Shown here: positions 9,221 through 17,992 of the stretch, one piece after another
Layout: each line of letters begins with the position of its first letter
How positions within the stretch are numbered: position 1 is the stretch's first letter
DNA from: Nocardia flavorosea NBRC 108225
Lineage (GTDB): Bacteria > Actinomycetota > Actinomycetes > Mycobacteriales > Mycobacteriaceae
DNA length: 64,000 nucleotides
NCBI RefSeq assembly: GCF_001613385.1
Contig: NZ_BDCG01000020.1
Coordinates: 24,188 to 88,187, forward strand
Direction of reading: 5' to 3'
Notes under the pieces: generated by a model
What the model saw: only the letters and a program-made list of their open reading frames with translations
Databases searched by the model: none
Told to the model about the DNA's origin: nothing
Made by a program: the position numbers and the translations under genes

Positions 9221-10342
9221 GTGAGAGTCGAAAGATCGGACAGGTACATGCGGGAGGTGGGGGCAGCGGATCCGCTCGAGCGGATGATTTCGACGTTGCG
9301 AATGGGCGACGGAGTGGACACCGGTGTCGCGAACGGGATCGAGGCGGCGGTCCAGCGCTGGCGGTCGCTACCGCGGGCGCAGGTGGCGGGTCGCGCCCGG
9401 TCCGGGCGCACCACGGTGGCCGAGGCGCTGGGACTGGCGCACGGGGCCGAGACCGCGCCGGTCGACGAACCCGGTTTTCCGGACCCCGTGCTCGACGCCG
9501 ACATCATCATCTATGTCCTGGCCAGCACTCCGTCGCCGGGGGACCGGCGGATTCTGGGAATGCTACCGCCGGAGCGCACGCTGGTGGTCGTGAACAAATC
9601 CGACGCGATCGGCACCGGCTGGGCCGATGCGGTAGCAGCCGCGGACCAGTTCTCCCGGGCGTTCGGGCTGCCGGCCTTCCCGATCGTCGGAAGTCTCGCC
9701 GCGCGAACGGTCGCCGGTGCGCTGCGCGAGGCCGATCTGGCGCTGCTGCGCCGGCACGCCGGTAACCGTTCCCTGTCGGCGGTATCGGCCGAGGCGTTCG
9801 TCTCTCCGTCCGCGGGGCCCGATACCGAGGAGCGGGCGGATCTGCTCGAACGCTGGGATCTGTACGGCATCGCTTGTGTGCTGGCGGCGCTCGAACGTGA
9901 ACCCGATCTCACCCCGCAGACGGTGCTACAGATCCTGAACACCGTAAGCGGGATCGAGCCGGTGGCCAGCCTGCTCGGATTGCGCTATCAACAGGCGATA
10001 TCCCGGCGGGCCGGCGGGCTGGTCGACGAACTGACCCGGCTGGCGGCGCGAGCTGTCCCGCAGGGCACCAGCCGGGCGCGTGCGCTGATCACCGAATACC
10101 TGGACACCGACGAGGCGAGGTGGCTGGGCCTGTGCGGCGGACTGGTCGACCCGGCGGTCTCGCATCTGGCCGCCGGTTATCCCCGTTTCGAACCCGAGGA
10201 CGCCGACGACGCCCTGGCCCGCGCCATCCGCTGGCGGGCCGTGGTCGCCAGCGACCTGTCGCCGGCCGCCCGCCGGGCCGCGGTACGCGTACACAACGGC
10301 TACGTCCGGGTATGGGAACGGATGAGCAGTGTCGGACTCTGA
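9221..10342 (+). CDS. GTPase-like protein, first of a pair (Rv0209-type)
   Basis: A 373-residue protein from a GTG at 9221. It has a P-loop-like segment GRARSGRTT at residues 57-65, where the usual Lys is Arg, and a clear G4-type motif NKSD at 125-128 after a hydrophobic strand (TLVVVNKSD). The rest is alpha-helical with no membrane segment. This pattern suggests a divergent TRAFAC-class GTPase related to paired bacterial dynamin-like proteins, but the family of Rv0209 is uncharacterised, so that is inference. The downstream partner overlaps it by 14 bp, and the pair is conserved between trmB and pckG in mycobacteria. Confidence 0.72.
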   Translation: MRVERSDRYMREVGAADPLERMISTLRMGDGVDTGVANGIEAAVQRWRSLPRAQVAGRARSGRTTVAEALGLAHGAETAPVDEPGFPDPVLDADIIIYVLASTPSPGDRRILGMLPPERTLVVVNKSDAIGTGWADAVAAADQFSRAFGLPAFPIVGSLAARTVAGALREADLALLRRHAGNRSLSAVSAEAFVSPSAGPDTEERADLLERWDLYGIACVLAALEREPDLTPQTVLQILNTVSGIEPVASLLGLRYQQAISRRAGGLVDELTRLAARAVPQGTSRARALITEYLDTDEARWLGLCGGLVDPAVSHLAAGYPRFEPEDADDALARAIRWRAVVASDLSPAARRAAVRVHNGYVRVWERMSSVGL

Positions 10343-11876
10343 CCGGGGGTCGGATACCGGGTCAGGAGCAGGCTCTGCCGCCACGGCTCCCACCTCGCAC
10401 GGTGCGACGTTCCCCGAACCGGTCGCCGCCGTGGTGCGCCGCTGGAACCCCCAGGGGATGGCGTTGCTCGACACCATGACAGTCGCCGGGAACAACGGGG
10501 AGGTCCGGCTGCTGGGCCCCGACGACGCGAACACCACCCTGCTACGCACCGAACTCGCCCGTTTCGCACCCCGGATAGATCTGAGCGCACCGTCGGCCGA
10601 CCTCGCCGGCGCTGCCTCGGGCTCGGGCTCGGTCACCATGCTCGTCCTGGATGCCGGTGTGGTGATCGGTGCCACCGAAGTCGATCTCGTCCGCCGGTTG
10701 AGCGCGGCCGGCAGCCGGGTGCTGCTGGTTCTGAACGGCACCCACGCCCATCTGGACTGGCAGTCGGTCCGCGACCGTAGCGCCGAACTCCTCGCCGCCG
10801 CCGGACTCGACTGTGAGATCGTGCCGGTTTCCGCCCGGCTGGCGCTCGCCGCCCGGACGGCCGCGGATTCGGCGCTGCTGGACCGATCCGGCCTCGCCTC
10901 GCTGCATGCCCGGCTGGCCGCACTCACCACCGATACCACCACCGTGGACACCCGCCGGTCCGCCGCGGCCGCGCAGGTGGTGGCCCAGACCCTCGACCGC
11001 ATCGCACAGGAGGAGAAGCTGCTCGCCGCCGGTAGCGAAGCCGAAATGCTCCGGGCCGAACGAGCACGTCTGCTCGCCGAACGCGACGGCGGGCGGGCGG
11101 TCGCCGTATCCACGCTGCGTGCCCAGCTGAACTTGGCGCGGATGGATCTGCTGACCCAGGTGGGGCACCGGGTGCGCGCGCTGCACGCCGAAGCCCGCAC
11201 CGAACTCGACCGCCTGGACCGTGCGGGCCGGGTCAGATTCCCGGAGCGCCTGCGTTCCGCCGTGGCGGCGCTCACCGATACGGTCGACCGCGATATCGCC
11301 GCCCGGCTCACCGAGTTGCGGGCGCGCGCGGCGGCCGCCGGGCCCGGCGCGCCGGACCGGGCCCCGGTTTACCGGCACGACCCGGCACCCACACTCGGCC
11401 CGGATCCGCAACCCCGTGGCCGGGGTGTCGAAGATCACCTCATGATCGTTGTCGGTGCGTCGGCCGGGGTCGGTCTGGGACGCCTGCTCGTCTCACCGCT
11501 GGCGTTGGTGCCCGCCCTGGACGTGGCCACGATCCCGGTGACCTTGTTGCTCGGCGCGGGTGCCGCGGCCTGGGTAGTACGCGCCCGCCGCCAGCTCGCT
11601 GACCGGGATCACCTGCGGCAATGGGTCGTGGACGCCGTCGCGAATGTGAAGGCCCAGCTCGAACAGCGTGCCGTCACCGCGCTGGTGGAGGCGGAAACGG
11701 AACTGTCCGACGAAATGGTCCGGTCTGCCGCGGATCGGATGCTCGCCGTGGACCGGCGCGTCGCCGAGCTCGAAACCGCGTTGCGCCGGGCCACCTCCGG
11801 ACAGCCCGGCCGGCTTGCCGCCTGTGCACGTGACCGGCAGATACTCGAGCAGTGGACGCCGGATTCCGGAAATTAG
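10329..11876 (+). CDS. Membrane-anchored GTPase-like partner protein (Rv0210-type)
   Basis: A 515-residue protein from a GTG at 10329 that overlaps the preceding gene by 14 bp, so the two are translationally coupled. After a Ser/Gly-rich start, residues 30-170 look like a degenerate nucleotide-binding domain (VTMLVLDAGVVIGATEVDLV, then RVLLVLNGTHAHLDW where NKxD would be expected). A long helical region (about 200-345) is likely coiled coil. Two adjacent hydrophobic helices lie near 370-415, and a second helical arm runs to the C-terminus. Helical arms around a paddle-like membrane segment resemble bacterial dynamin-like proteins. No intact P-loop is visible, so GTP hydrolysis may depend on the partner. 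Function unknown. Confidence 0.7.
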   Translation: MSDSDRGSDTGSGAGSAATAPTSHGATFPEPVAAVVRRWNPQGMALLDTMTVAGNNGEVRLLGPDDANTTLLRTELARFAPRIDLSAPSADLAGAASGSGSVTMLVLDAGVVIGATEVDLVRRLSAAGSRVLLVLNGTHAHLDWQSVRDRSAELLAAAGLDCEIVPVSARLALAARTAADSALLDRSGLASLHARLAALTTDTTTVDTRRSAAAAQVVAQTLDRIAQEEKLLAAGSEAEMLRAERARLLAERDGGRAVAVSTLRAQLNLARMDLLTQVGHRVRALHAEARTELDRLDRAGRVRFPERLRSAVAALTDTVDRDIAARLTELRARAAAAGPGAPDRAPVYRHDPAPTLGPDPQPRGRGVEDHLMIVVGASAGVGLGRLLVSPLALVPALDVATIPVTLLLGAGAAAWVVRARRQLADRDHLRQWVVDAVANVKAQLEQRAVTALVEAETELSDEMVRSAADRMLAVDRRVAELETALRRATSGQPGRLAACARDRQILEQWTPDSGN

Positions 11877-11970
11877 TTTGTCCACCCCTATTGATAGGCA
11901 ACCCGCTTCCATGGGGGCGGCAATACCGCGTTAACCTCTAGACAGGAACCTGGGCGTCCGCTTGGTCCTG

Positions 11971-12002
11971 GTACCCACCCCCGGATACCCGGTGGTGGGT
12001 AC
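11971..12002 (+). promoter_or_regulatory. Hairpin in pckG leader
   Basis: A perfect 9-bp inverted repeat (GTACCCACC at 11971-11979, GGTGGGTAC at 11994-12002) continues, after one mismatch, into a CCGG/CCGG inner stem around the loop ATAC. It sits about 120 bp before the pckG start and about 95 bp after the previous gene. No T-run follows, so it may be an actinobacterial terminator for the GTPase-like operon or a structured element of the pckG 5' leader. Confidence 0.5.
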
Positions 12003-12119
12003 AGCGGGCCGTAGCGGGCGCCTCACCCGCCAATGGTGGCGCTAGGTGTTTTCGCGCTGGTCACGGGCCCGAGGGCCAGGGCGGATGCAGCTATTGCCGC
12101 CCATTTCAGGAGAGTTTTC

Positions 12120-13952
12120 ATGACCTCAGCGACCATTCCCGGTCTTCGTGGATCCGACGGCACCGCGCCGACCGAACACAGCGAACTGCTCGCCTGGGTT
12201 CAGGAGGTCGCCGAACTGACTCAGCCGGAGCGAGTCGTGTGGGCGGACGGTTCCGACGCCGAATGGGACCGGCTCACCACTCAGCTCGTCGAGGCGGGCA
12301 CCTTCAAGAAGCTGGACGAGAAGAAGAAGCCGAACTCGTTCCTCGCGTTATCCGACCCCTCGGACGTGGCCCGGGTCGAATCGCGCACCTATATCTGTTC
12401 CAAATCCGAATCGGATGCCGGTCCGACCAACAACTGGGTCGACCCGACCGAGATGCGCGCCACCATGACCGAGCTGTACCGCGGCTCGATGAAGGGCCGC
12501 ACCATGTACGTGGTGCCGTTCTGCATGGGCCCGCTCGGTGCCGAGGACCCCAAGCTGGGTGTCGAACTCACCGATTCGGAATACGTGGTGGTCTCCATGC
12601 GGGTGATGACACGTATGGGTCGGGCTGCACTCGATCTGCTGGGCACGGATCGGCCGTTCGTGAAGGCACTGCATTCGGTGGGCGCGCCGCTGGCCGAGGG
12701 TCAGGCCGATGTCCCGTGGCCGTGCAACGACACCAAATACATCACCCACTTCCCCGAGGACCGCGAGATCTGGAGCTACGGCTCCGGCTACGGCGGTAAC
12801 GCGCTGCTCGGCAAGAAGTGCTATTCGCTGCGTATCGCCTCGGCCATGGCCCACGACGAGGGCTGGCTGGCCGAACATATGCTCATCCTCAAGCTGATCT
12901 CGCCCGAGGACAAGGCGTACTACGTGGCTGCCGCGTTCCCGAGTGCCTGCGGTAAGACCAACCTCGCGATGATCCAGCCGACGGTCCCGGGCTGGCGCGC
13001 CGAAACCCTGGGCGACGATATCGCCTGGATGCGGTTCGGCAAGGACGGCCGGCTGTACGCGGTGAACCCGGAGTTCGGTTTCTTCGGCGTCGCCCCGGGC
13101 ACCAACCGCTCCTCCAACCCGAACGCGATCGAGACGCTGGAAGCCGGTAACACCGTCTACACCAACGTCGCCCACACCGACGACAACGATGTGTGGTGGG
13201 AAGGGCTCGAAGGCGAGCCCGATCACCTGATCGACTGGAAGGGCAACGACTGGTACCTGCGGGAAACCGAAACGCTGGCCGCGCACCCCAACTCGCGGTA
13301 CTGCACCCCGATGTCGCAGTGCCCGACGCTGGCCGCCGAATGGGACGATCCGCAGGGCGTGCCGATCTCGGCGATCTTGTTCGGCGGGCGCCGCAAGACC
13401 ACGGTCCCGCTCGTCACCGAATCCTTCGACTGGCAGCACGGCGTGTTCATGGGCGCCACCCTGTCCTCGGAGCAGACCGCAGCCGCCGAAGGCAAGGTCG
13501 GCACCGTGCGCCGCGACCCGATGGCCATGCTGCCGTTCATGGGCTACCACGTCGGCGACTACATGGCGCACTGGATCAACGTCGGTAAGAACGCCGACGC
13601 CGCCAAACTGCCGAAGATCTTCTACGTGAACTGGTTCCGCCGTGGCGACGACGGCCGGTTCCTGTGGCCGGGCTTCGGCGAGAACTCGCGTGTCCTGGAA
13701 TGGGTTGTCGGCCGGATCGAGGGTACGGCCGCGGCCGAGAGCACCCCGATCGGCAATGTGCCGACGGCCGCCCAGATGGATCTGGCGGGCTTGGATGTGG
13801 ATCCGGCCGATGTGGACGCGGCGCTGGCGGTGGATGCCGACGAGTGGCGGGCGGAGATCCCGCTCATCGAAGAGTGGTTCGAATTCGTCGGCGACAAACT
13901 GCCTTCCGGGGTGCGGGACGAATTCGAGGCGCTGAAACAGCGTATTCGGTGA
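12120..13952 (+). CDS. pckG: Phosphoenolpyruvate carboxykinase (GTP)
   Basis: Converts oxaloacetate and GTP to phosphoenolpyruvate, CO2 and GDP, the entry step of gluconeogenesis. The ATG at 12120 follows CAGGAGAG at good spacing and gives 610 residues, close to mycobacterial PckA/PckG (606); a 29-codon in-frame upstream extension is not supported. The GTP-specific P-loop with its active-site Cys reads FPSACGKTNLAM near residue 280. Other conserved stretches are RTMYVVPFCMGP, EGWLAEHML and FGGRRKTT. Preceded by a 240-bp leader with a hairpin and followed by a strong 3' hairpin, it is probably monocistronic. Same context as mycobacterial Rv0211. Confidence 0.96.
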   Translation: MTSATIPGLRGSDGTAPTEHSELLAWVQEVAELTQPERVVWADGSDAEWDRLTTQLVEAGTFKKLDEKKKPNSFLALSDPSDVARVESRTYICSKSESDAGPTNNWVDPTEMRATMTELYRGSMKGRTMYVVPFCMGPLGAEDPKLGVELTDSEYVVVSMRVMTRMGRAALDLLGTDRPFVKALHSVGAPLAEGQADVPWPCNDTKYITHFPEDREIWSYGSGYGGNALLGKKCYSLRIASAMAHDEGWLAEHMLILKLISPEDKAYYVAAAFPSACGKTNLAMIQPTVPGWRAETLGDDIAWMRFGKDGRLYAVNPEFGFFGVAPGTNRSSNPNAIETLEAGNTVYTNVAHTDDNDVWWEGLEGEPDHLIDWKGNDWYLRETETLAAHPNSRYCTPMSQCPTLAAEWDDPQGVPISAILFGGRRKTTVPLVTESFDWQHGVFMGATLSSEQTAAAEGKVGTVRRDPMAMLPFMGYHVGDYMAHWINVGKNADAAKLPKIFYVNWFRRGDDGRFLWPGFGENSRVLEWVVGRIEGTAAAESTPIGNVPTAAQMDLAGLDVDPADVDAALAVDADEWRAEIPLIEEWFEFVGDKLPSGVRDEFEALKQRIR

Positions 13953-13962
13953 TATCGGCGGC

Positions 13963-14002
13963 TCGAGGGAGAGCGCTGTGAATCGGCGGCGCTCGCCCTC
14001 GA
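13963..14002 (+). terminator. Stem-loop after pckG
   Basis: Arms of 14 bases (13963-13976 and 13989-14002: TCGAGGG-A-GAGCGC against GCGCTC-G-CCCTCGA) pair with a single mismatch around a 12-base loop, starting 10 bases after the pckG stop. There is no U-tract, as is common for actinobacterial terminators. Confidence 0.7.
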
Positions 14003-14095
14003 TGCTGTGACCTCACTGTCGGGGTGGATCGTTCGTCTCTCGCGGTAGAGCATCCGCGGGCTGGGCTGTGATTTTGGAGCGCTCCGCGTCTCGAC

Positions 14096-14166
14096 GGTGG
14101 GGCCCTGGTGGGCCCGGGTCTTCACTCCTGTGCTCCCCCGCACTCCAGAACCGGGTGGGCCCCACC
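14096..14166. repeat. Long-range inverted repeat
   Basis: GGTGGGGCCC at 14096-14105 is the exact reverse complement of GGGCCCCACC at 14157-14166, with 51 bases between. It lies in DNA without an obvious gene and could form a stem with a large loop. Role unknown. Confidence 0.5.
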
Positions 14167-14486
14167 CGCGCGTGTCGAAGGGGAGTGCGGGCAGAGCCGG
14201 ATGGTTGACACGATTTGGGGCTTGGCCTGGGTGGTGTGCGACCGGGGGGCGGTTTTGTTTGTTCGGTGTCGTGTCCTGTGTGCGAACGAGGCGGCTCTTC
14301 TTGTGGGCGGGTGGCCGGGTGCGGTCGGTGCGGCGGCGGGTGGTATGGGCGGTTTTGCCTTATTCTGGATGTGTATCGAATCCCATGCTCACGCAATGCT
14401 GATTGCCGGACTGTTCCGCTCCTGATCGGCCCGCCTGTCGCACGATCCACGGCCCGAGCCGATCACTGCGCGAGAGGTGGTTGGAA

Positions 14487-14669
14487 ATGGCCGAAGGGCA
14501 GCTGTCCCCGCAGTCCAGTGATGATGTTCCGGTGAGCACTCCGCTGCAGCGAGCCGCCGGCCGGTTGCAGTCGGCGCTGCCGGAGGGTTGGCAGGTGGAG
14601 GTGGTCGACGCGGCCGACGGGTCGCCGGATGGTGGCCAGATTCTGCGGGCGTTGCTGGTTACCGAATAG
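14487..14669 (+). CDS. Small hypothetical protein (60 aa)
   Basis: Not recognised. The ATG at 14487 is preceded by GAGAGGTGG at about 8 bases, and the ORF encodes a soluble acidic 60-residue peptide (MAEGQLSPQSSDDVP start, ILRALLVTE end). It has no cysteine cluster, signal peptide or membrane segment. GC-rich third positions support coding. It lies in the islet between pckG and the methyltransferase, on the same strand as the next small ORF. Confidence 0.45.
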   Translation: MAEGQLSPQSSDDVPVSTPLQRAAGRLQSALPEGWQVEVVDAADGSPDGGQILRALLVTE

Positions 14670-14992
14670 TTTGCTCGCCAGGGGGTTTCCCGAGGGCGTT
14701 CGGGATGTTCTGTCATGGGGGGTATTTCATGTATTACGGGTTGCCGGCTGTTCGACTGTGGCAGGGTTTGTGCTGCGCGGCAGCCGGACTCATACGGCTT
14801 CCGATGCTGGTCCGTGCCTTTTTGTGGGCGTTGCCCGCTGGCCGACGACCGACCGGACGCCGAATCCTTCCCTCTCGGTTCGTATTTCATCGAACGCACT
14901 ATTGCGATTTGTTGCTGGATCGCGCATGATGTTAGCTAGGTATCAGCTCGCTCCATTCATCGAACCGAAGACCCACAATCGGGAGTGCGTTC
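14670..14992. other. 323-bp gap of unusual composition
   Basis: T-rich stretches unlike the flanking genes (for example around 14715-14750 and 14880-14945). A frame open from an ATG at 14729 encodes a Cys/Trp/Leu-rich 66-residue peptide but has no good ribosome-binding site. I see no supported gene; the end probably carries the promoter of the ORF at 14993. Confidence 0.4.
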
Positions 14993-15307
14993 ATGGCGGT
15001 GCAAGTGATCGGCCGGGCGTTGATGACCAGCGACCAGACCGACCATCAAGCGAAAAGCGTTGGCAGCGGCGGCTGGGTCGTCTCGTTCTTACCGGGACGG
15101 ACCCTGACTACCGAACAAGCAATGGCCGCCATACAAGCGGCCGAAGCAGTGGCGGTGGTCGGGGGATTGGCCGATCAGGTCGGGCTCACGACACTCGAAA
15201 CCGTCGGGCTGGCCATCCAGGAATCCCCCTGGACCCGGGCCGAACCCGTGGTACGCAACGGTTGGCGCGACCGGATCGGCCGGCATCGCCCGCAACTCGC
15301 GCTCTAG
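14993..15307 (+). CDS. Small conserved-looking protein, function unknown (104 aa)
   Basis: The ATG at 14993 follows GGGAG at 8 bases. The 104-residue product has a Gly/Trp/Val patch (GSGGWVVSFLPGRTLT), then an Ala-rich helix (EQAMAAIQAAEAVAVVGG), with no signal or membrane segment. I recall similar short proteins with a W-V-V-S-x-L-P-G-R motif in Nocardia and mycobacteria, sometimes near mobile DNA, but I cannot name a family. Its TAG overlaps the TAG of the convergent methyltransferase (CTAG at 15304-15307). Confidence 0.6.
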   Translation: MAVQVIGRALMTSDQTDHQAKSVGSGGWVVSFLPGRTLTTEQAMAAIQAAEAVAVVGGLADQVGLTTLETVGLAIQESPWTRAEPVVRNGWRDRIGRHRPQLAL

Positions 15308-16176
15308 CCGCGCCGCGGTGGCCCACCGGGCTTTTCGGCGACCACCACCAGATTGCTGACGAGTAGCTCCCGCAGTCCGGGAATCCGGACCAGCCACCAG
15401 GCCCAGCGTGGATGATATCGGGGGAACACCGCATGCACGGTCGCGGGCGTGCGCTCGGACCAGCGCACACCGTCTCGTGCGGGCACCGCGAACAGCGACA
15501 CCCCGAAACGGTTCTTCGGCTCCTGTCCGTTCTTCCGGCGGTACCGGCGCGCCGCGTACTCGCCACCGAGGTAATGCCAGGGCCCGGTTTCGTGGCCGCC
15601 GAACGGTCCCAGCCACACGGTGTAGGAGAGCACGATGACCCCGCCGGGTTTGGTCACCCGGACCATTTCGTCGGCCATCCGCCACGGATCCGGGATATGT
15701 TCGGCCACATTCGACGAGAAACAGATATCGACGGCATCGTCGCGAAACGGCAGCGCCATCCCGGAGCCGCGCACTGCCGCCGGAACAGCGATACCCGCGG
15801 CATGCATCTCCGAGGGGTCGGGCTCGACCGGGATGTACCGGGCGCCGGCCCGGGCGAATTCGTCGGCGAAGTAGCCGGGACCACCGCCGACGTCCAGCAC
15901 GGTGGTTCCGGCAAGATCACGCCCCGTGAGATCGGCGTGGAAATCACCGAGCAGATGCACGCTGTCGCTGGCGATACCGCCGTAGAACCGGGCGGGGTCG
16001 GTCTGCTCGAATCGGAAACTGCGCAGCAGCCGGACCGAGCGGCCCAGGGTGGCGCGCCGCGCGAAACGGAACCGTTTTCGTGGCTGCCGCGGTACGACCC
16101 CATCCGCCGCCCGGGGGCCGGGAACACCGGCGGTTGCGGAGGCGGGGTCCGCCGCAGCGGGCGGTATCCGGACCAT
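15304..16176 (-). CDS. SAM-dependent methyltransferase (Rv0224c-type)
   Basis: Class I methyltransferase of 290 residues; substrate unknown, envelope glycan or lipid by context. The SAM-binding motif is TTVLDVGGGPGYFADEFARA near residue 95, the acidic residue ending the second strand is in IPVEPDPSEM, and DICFSSNVAEHIPDPWRMAD forms the post-II region, followed by TKPGGVIVLSYT. The ATG at 16176 has GAGGA at 7 bases and is preferred over a GTG at 16200. It is divergent from the GT4 glycosyltransferase, as Rv0224c and Rv0225 are in mycobacteria. Confidence 0.86.
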   Translation of the reverse strand: MVRIPPAAADPASATAGVPGPRAADGVVPRQPRKRFRFARRATLGRSVRLLRSFRFEQTDPARFYGGIASDSVHLLGDFHADLTGRDLAGTTVLDVGGGPGYFADEFARAGARYIPVEPDPSEMHAAGIAVPAAVRGSGMALPFRDDAVDICFSSNVAEHIPDPWRMADEMVRVTKPGGVIVLSYTVWLGPFGGHETGPWHYLGGEYAARRYRRKNGQEPKNRFGVSLFAVPARDGVRWSERTPATVHAVFPRYHPRWAWWLVRIPGLRELLVSNLVVVAEKPGGPPRRG

Positions 16177-16382
16177 GGGGGATTCCTCGGCGTCGAGCAC
16201 GATGCCGAGTCTCGCATATTGTGGCAGACCACAATATCTCCGGCGGCACGCCGCAGAGACCTCCGGTCACATTTCTGCTGCCCTGCGGGCGGGCCGGCGG
16301 CCCGACCTTGGCAAAAGCATGAGACATGCAGGTGGGACGACCTGCCGGGGAGAACTGCGCGCTAGGGTGTAGCGCGATGCCT

Positions 16383-16424
16383 GTCCCGTCCGCGGGACCA
16401 CTGCGACAGTCCCGTCCGCGGGAC
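16383..16424 (+). repeat. Two copies of a 16-bp palindromic element before the GT4 gene
   Basis: GTCCCGTCCGCGGGAC occurs identically at 16383-16398 and 16409-16424, 26 bp start to start. Each copy contains a GTCCCG/CGGGAC dyad. They sit 25-66 bp before the GTG start at 16449, where an operator or a tandem hairpin leader could act. Confidence 0.6.
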
Positions 16425-16448
16425 CCGACCAACCGGAGAAGCCCCGAC

Positions 16449-17648
16449 GTGCGCGAAGTACTCCTACTCTGCTGGCGTGATACCGGGCATCCGCAGGGTG
16501 GCGGCAGTGAACGGTACCTGGAGCAGGTCGGTGCCCAACTGGCCGCCCGCGGTGTGCGGGTGACCCTGCGGACAGCCCGCTATCCCGGGGCGGCGAAACG
16601 TGAGCGGCTCGACGGTATCCATATCAGCCGCGGTGGGGGCCGGTTCACCGTATATCCCCGGGCGCTGGCCGCGATCCTGTTCGGGCGGCTCGGGCTGGGC
16701 CCGCTGAAAGATGTGCGGCCGGACGCGGTGATCGATACGCAGAACGGCATCCCGTTCTTCGCCCGGCTGGTTACGGGCGCGCCGTCGGTGGTGCTGGTGC
16801 ATCACGGGCACCGGGAACAATGGCCGGTCGCCGGCAAGCTCGTGGGGCGGATCGGCTGGTGGATCGAATCGTCGCTGTCGCCGCGCATCCATCGTCACGA
16901 CCAATACCTGACGGTTTCGCTGCCCTCCGCGGAAGAACTGGCGACACTGGGCGTCGACCGGTCCCGGATCGCGGTCGTCCGCAACGGTGCCGAGCCCGTT
17001 CCCGCCGGAGTCGCCACCGGGACTGCGGCAGTGCGTACGCCCGAACCGCGGGTGGTGGTGCTGTCGCGGCTGGTACCGCATAAACAGATCGAGGACGCAC
17101 TCACCGCCGTAGCGCGGCTTCGCGGCCGGATCCCCGCCCTGCACCTCGATGTGATCGGCGGTGGCTGGTGGGCGGACAAGCTGAAGGATCAGGCCGCGGC
17201 CCTCGGCATCGCCGACGCGGTCACCTTCCACGGGCATGTCGGCGAACACCGTAAACACGAGCTGCTGTCCCGGGCCTGGGTGCATGTGCTGCCGTCCCGC
17301 AAGGAGGGCTGGGGGCTGGCGGTGATCGAAGCCGCGCAGCACGGGGTACCCACCGTCGGCTATCGCTCCTCCCGGGGCCTCACCGATTCCGTCATCGACG
17401 GGGTGACCGGACTGCTGGCCGACGACGCGGACCAGCTGGCGACCATCGTCGGCGAACTGCTCGACGATGCCGCCGCCCGCACCATCATGGGCGAGAAAGC
17501 GCGTTCCCGGGCTCGGGAATTCTCCTGGGAACATACGGCCGCGGGCGTGCACGAAGTACTGGCGGCCGCCGCCACGGGCCGACGGGTCAGTGGACTGATT
17601 TCTCCGGGAGACGAGCGCGCGTCGCAGATCACCGAGGTCGGTGCCTGA
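16449..17648 (+). CDS. GT4-family glycosyltransferase (Rv0225-type)
   Basis: GT-B glycosyltransferase of 399 residues, probably using a nucleotide sugar on an envelope glycan or glycolipid. The start is a GTG at 16449 with GGAG ten bases before it; an ATG at 16377 is in frame but would translate the repeated palindromes. The N-terminal domain opens with LLLCWRDTGHPQGGGSERYL, typical of the acceptor-side Gly-rich loop. The C-terminal domain has VVLSRLVPHKQIEDAL and the EX7E motif in KEGWGLAVIEAAQHG, which binds the donor. It is divergent from a methyltransferase. Confidence 0.87.
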   Translation: MREVLLLCWRDTGHPQGGGSERYLEQVGAQLAARGVRVTLRTARYPGAAKRERLDGIHISRGGGRFTVYPRALAAILFGRLGLGPLKDVRPDAVIDTQNGIPFFARLVTGAPSVVLVHHGHREQWPVAGKLVGRIGWWIESSLSPRIHRHDQYLTVSLPSAEELATLGVDRSRIAVVRNGAEPVPAGVATGTAAVRTPEPRVVVLSRLVPHKQIEDALTAVARLRGRIPALHLDVIGGGWWADKLKDQAAALGIADAVTFHGHVGEHRKHELLSRAWVHVLPSRKEGWGLAVIEAAQHGVPTVGYRSSRGLTDSVIDGVTGLLADDADQLATIVGELLDDAAARTIMGEKARSRAREFSWEHTAAGVHEVLAAAATGRRVSGLISPGDERASQITEVGA

Positions 17649-17992
17649 GCCTGCGATTGCCAGGGCGAGCCGGTCAACCGATTACTCGTGTACCGGTCGC
17701 TCAGCGGCGGTATTTCCGAACCTCGGGAGGCATCGAGCCGTTGCCGGCGGTCGGTCCGCTCTCGAGCAGCATCAGCGGTGCCGCGTCCGATCCGCGCTGG
17801 AGTGCACCAAAACAGCAGGGTCGCGTGTCGGTGTACTCGGGCTTCTTGCTTGGTCCCCGCGGCTTCCGCGCGCAGCCAGGAGTGCCCGTGGCGGTGTCTC
17901 CGCTATCCGGGGTGCCGCCGGTCTGCGCACCGATAGGCGTTCGGAATCACGCGTAGGCATCCGGAATCATTCGCTGCGCGGCCGTTGTGGTC
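17649..17992. other. 344-bp convergent intergenic gap
   Basis: Lies between the ends of the glycosyltransferase and the leftward membrane-protein gene. Open frames here lack start signals and recognisable motifs. I see no gene and no clear terminator. Confidence 0.4.

Larger units (their letters stand above)
13953..14486. other. 534-bp intergenic region after pckG
   Basis: Holds the pckG terminator and a second inverted repeat (14096-14166). Several frames are open here, but none has a convincing ribosome-binding site, family motif or typical codon pattern, so I call no gene. T-rich, G-rich stretches at 14220-14390 differ from neighbouring coding DNA. Confidence 0.5.

Noticed and set aside
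12033..12119. N-terminal extension of PckG from an ATG at 12033
   Set aside because: The ATG at 12120 has a proper ribosome-binding site and gives the usual length; the extension is not part of known PckG proteins.
16377..16448. Upstream ATG start for the GT4 glycosyltransferase
   Set aside because: It would translate the two palindromic repeats and lacks a ribosome-binding site, whereas the GTG at 16449 has one.
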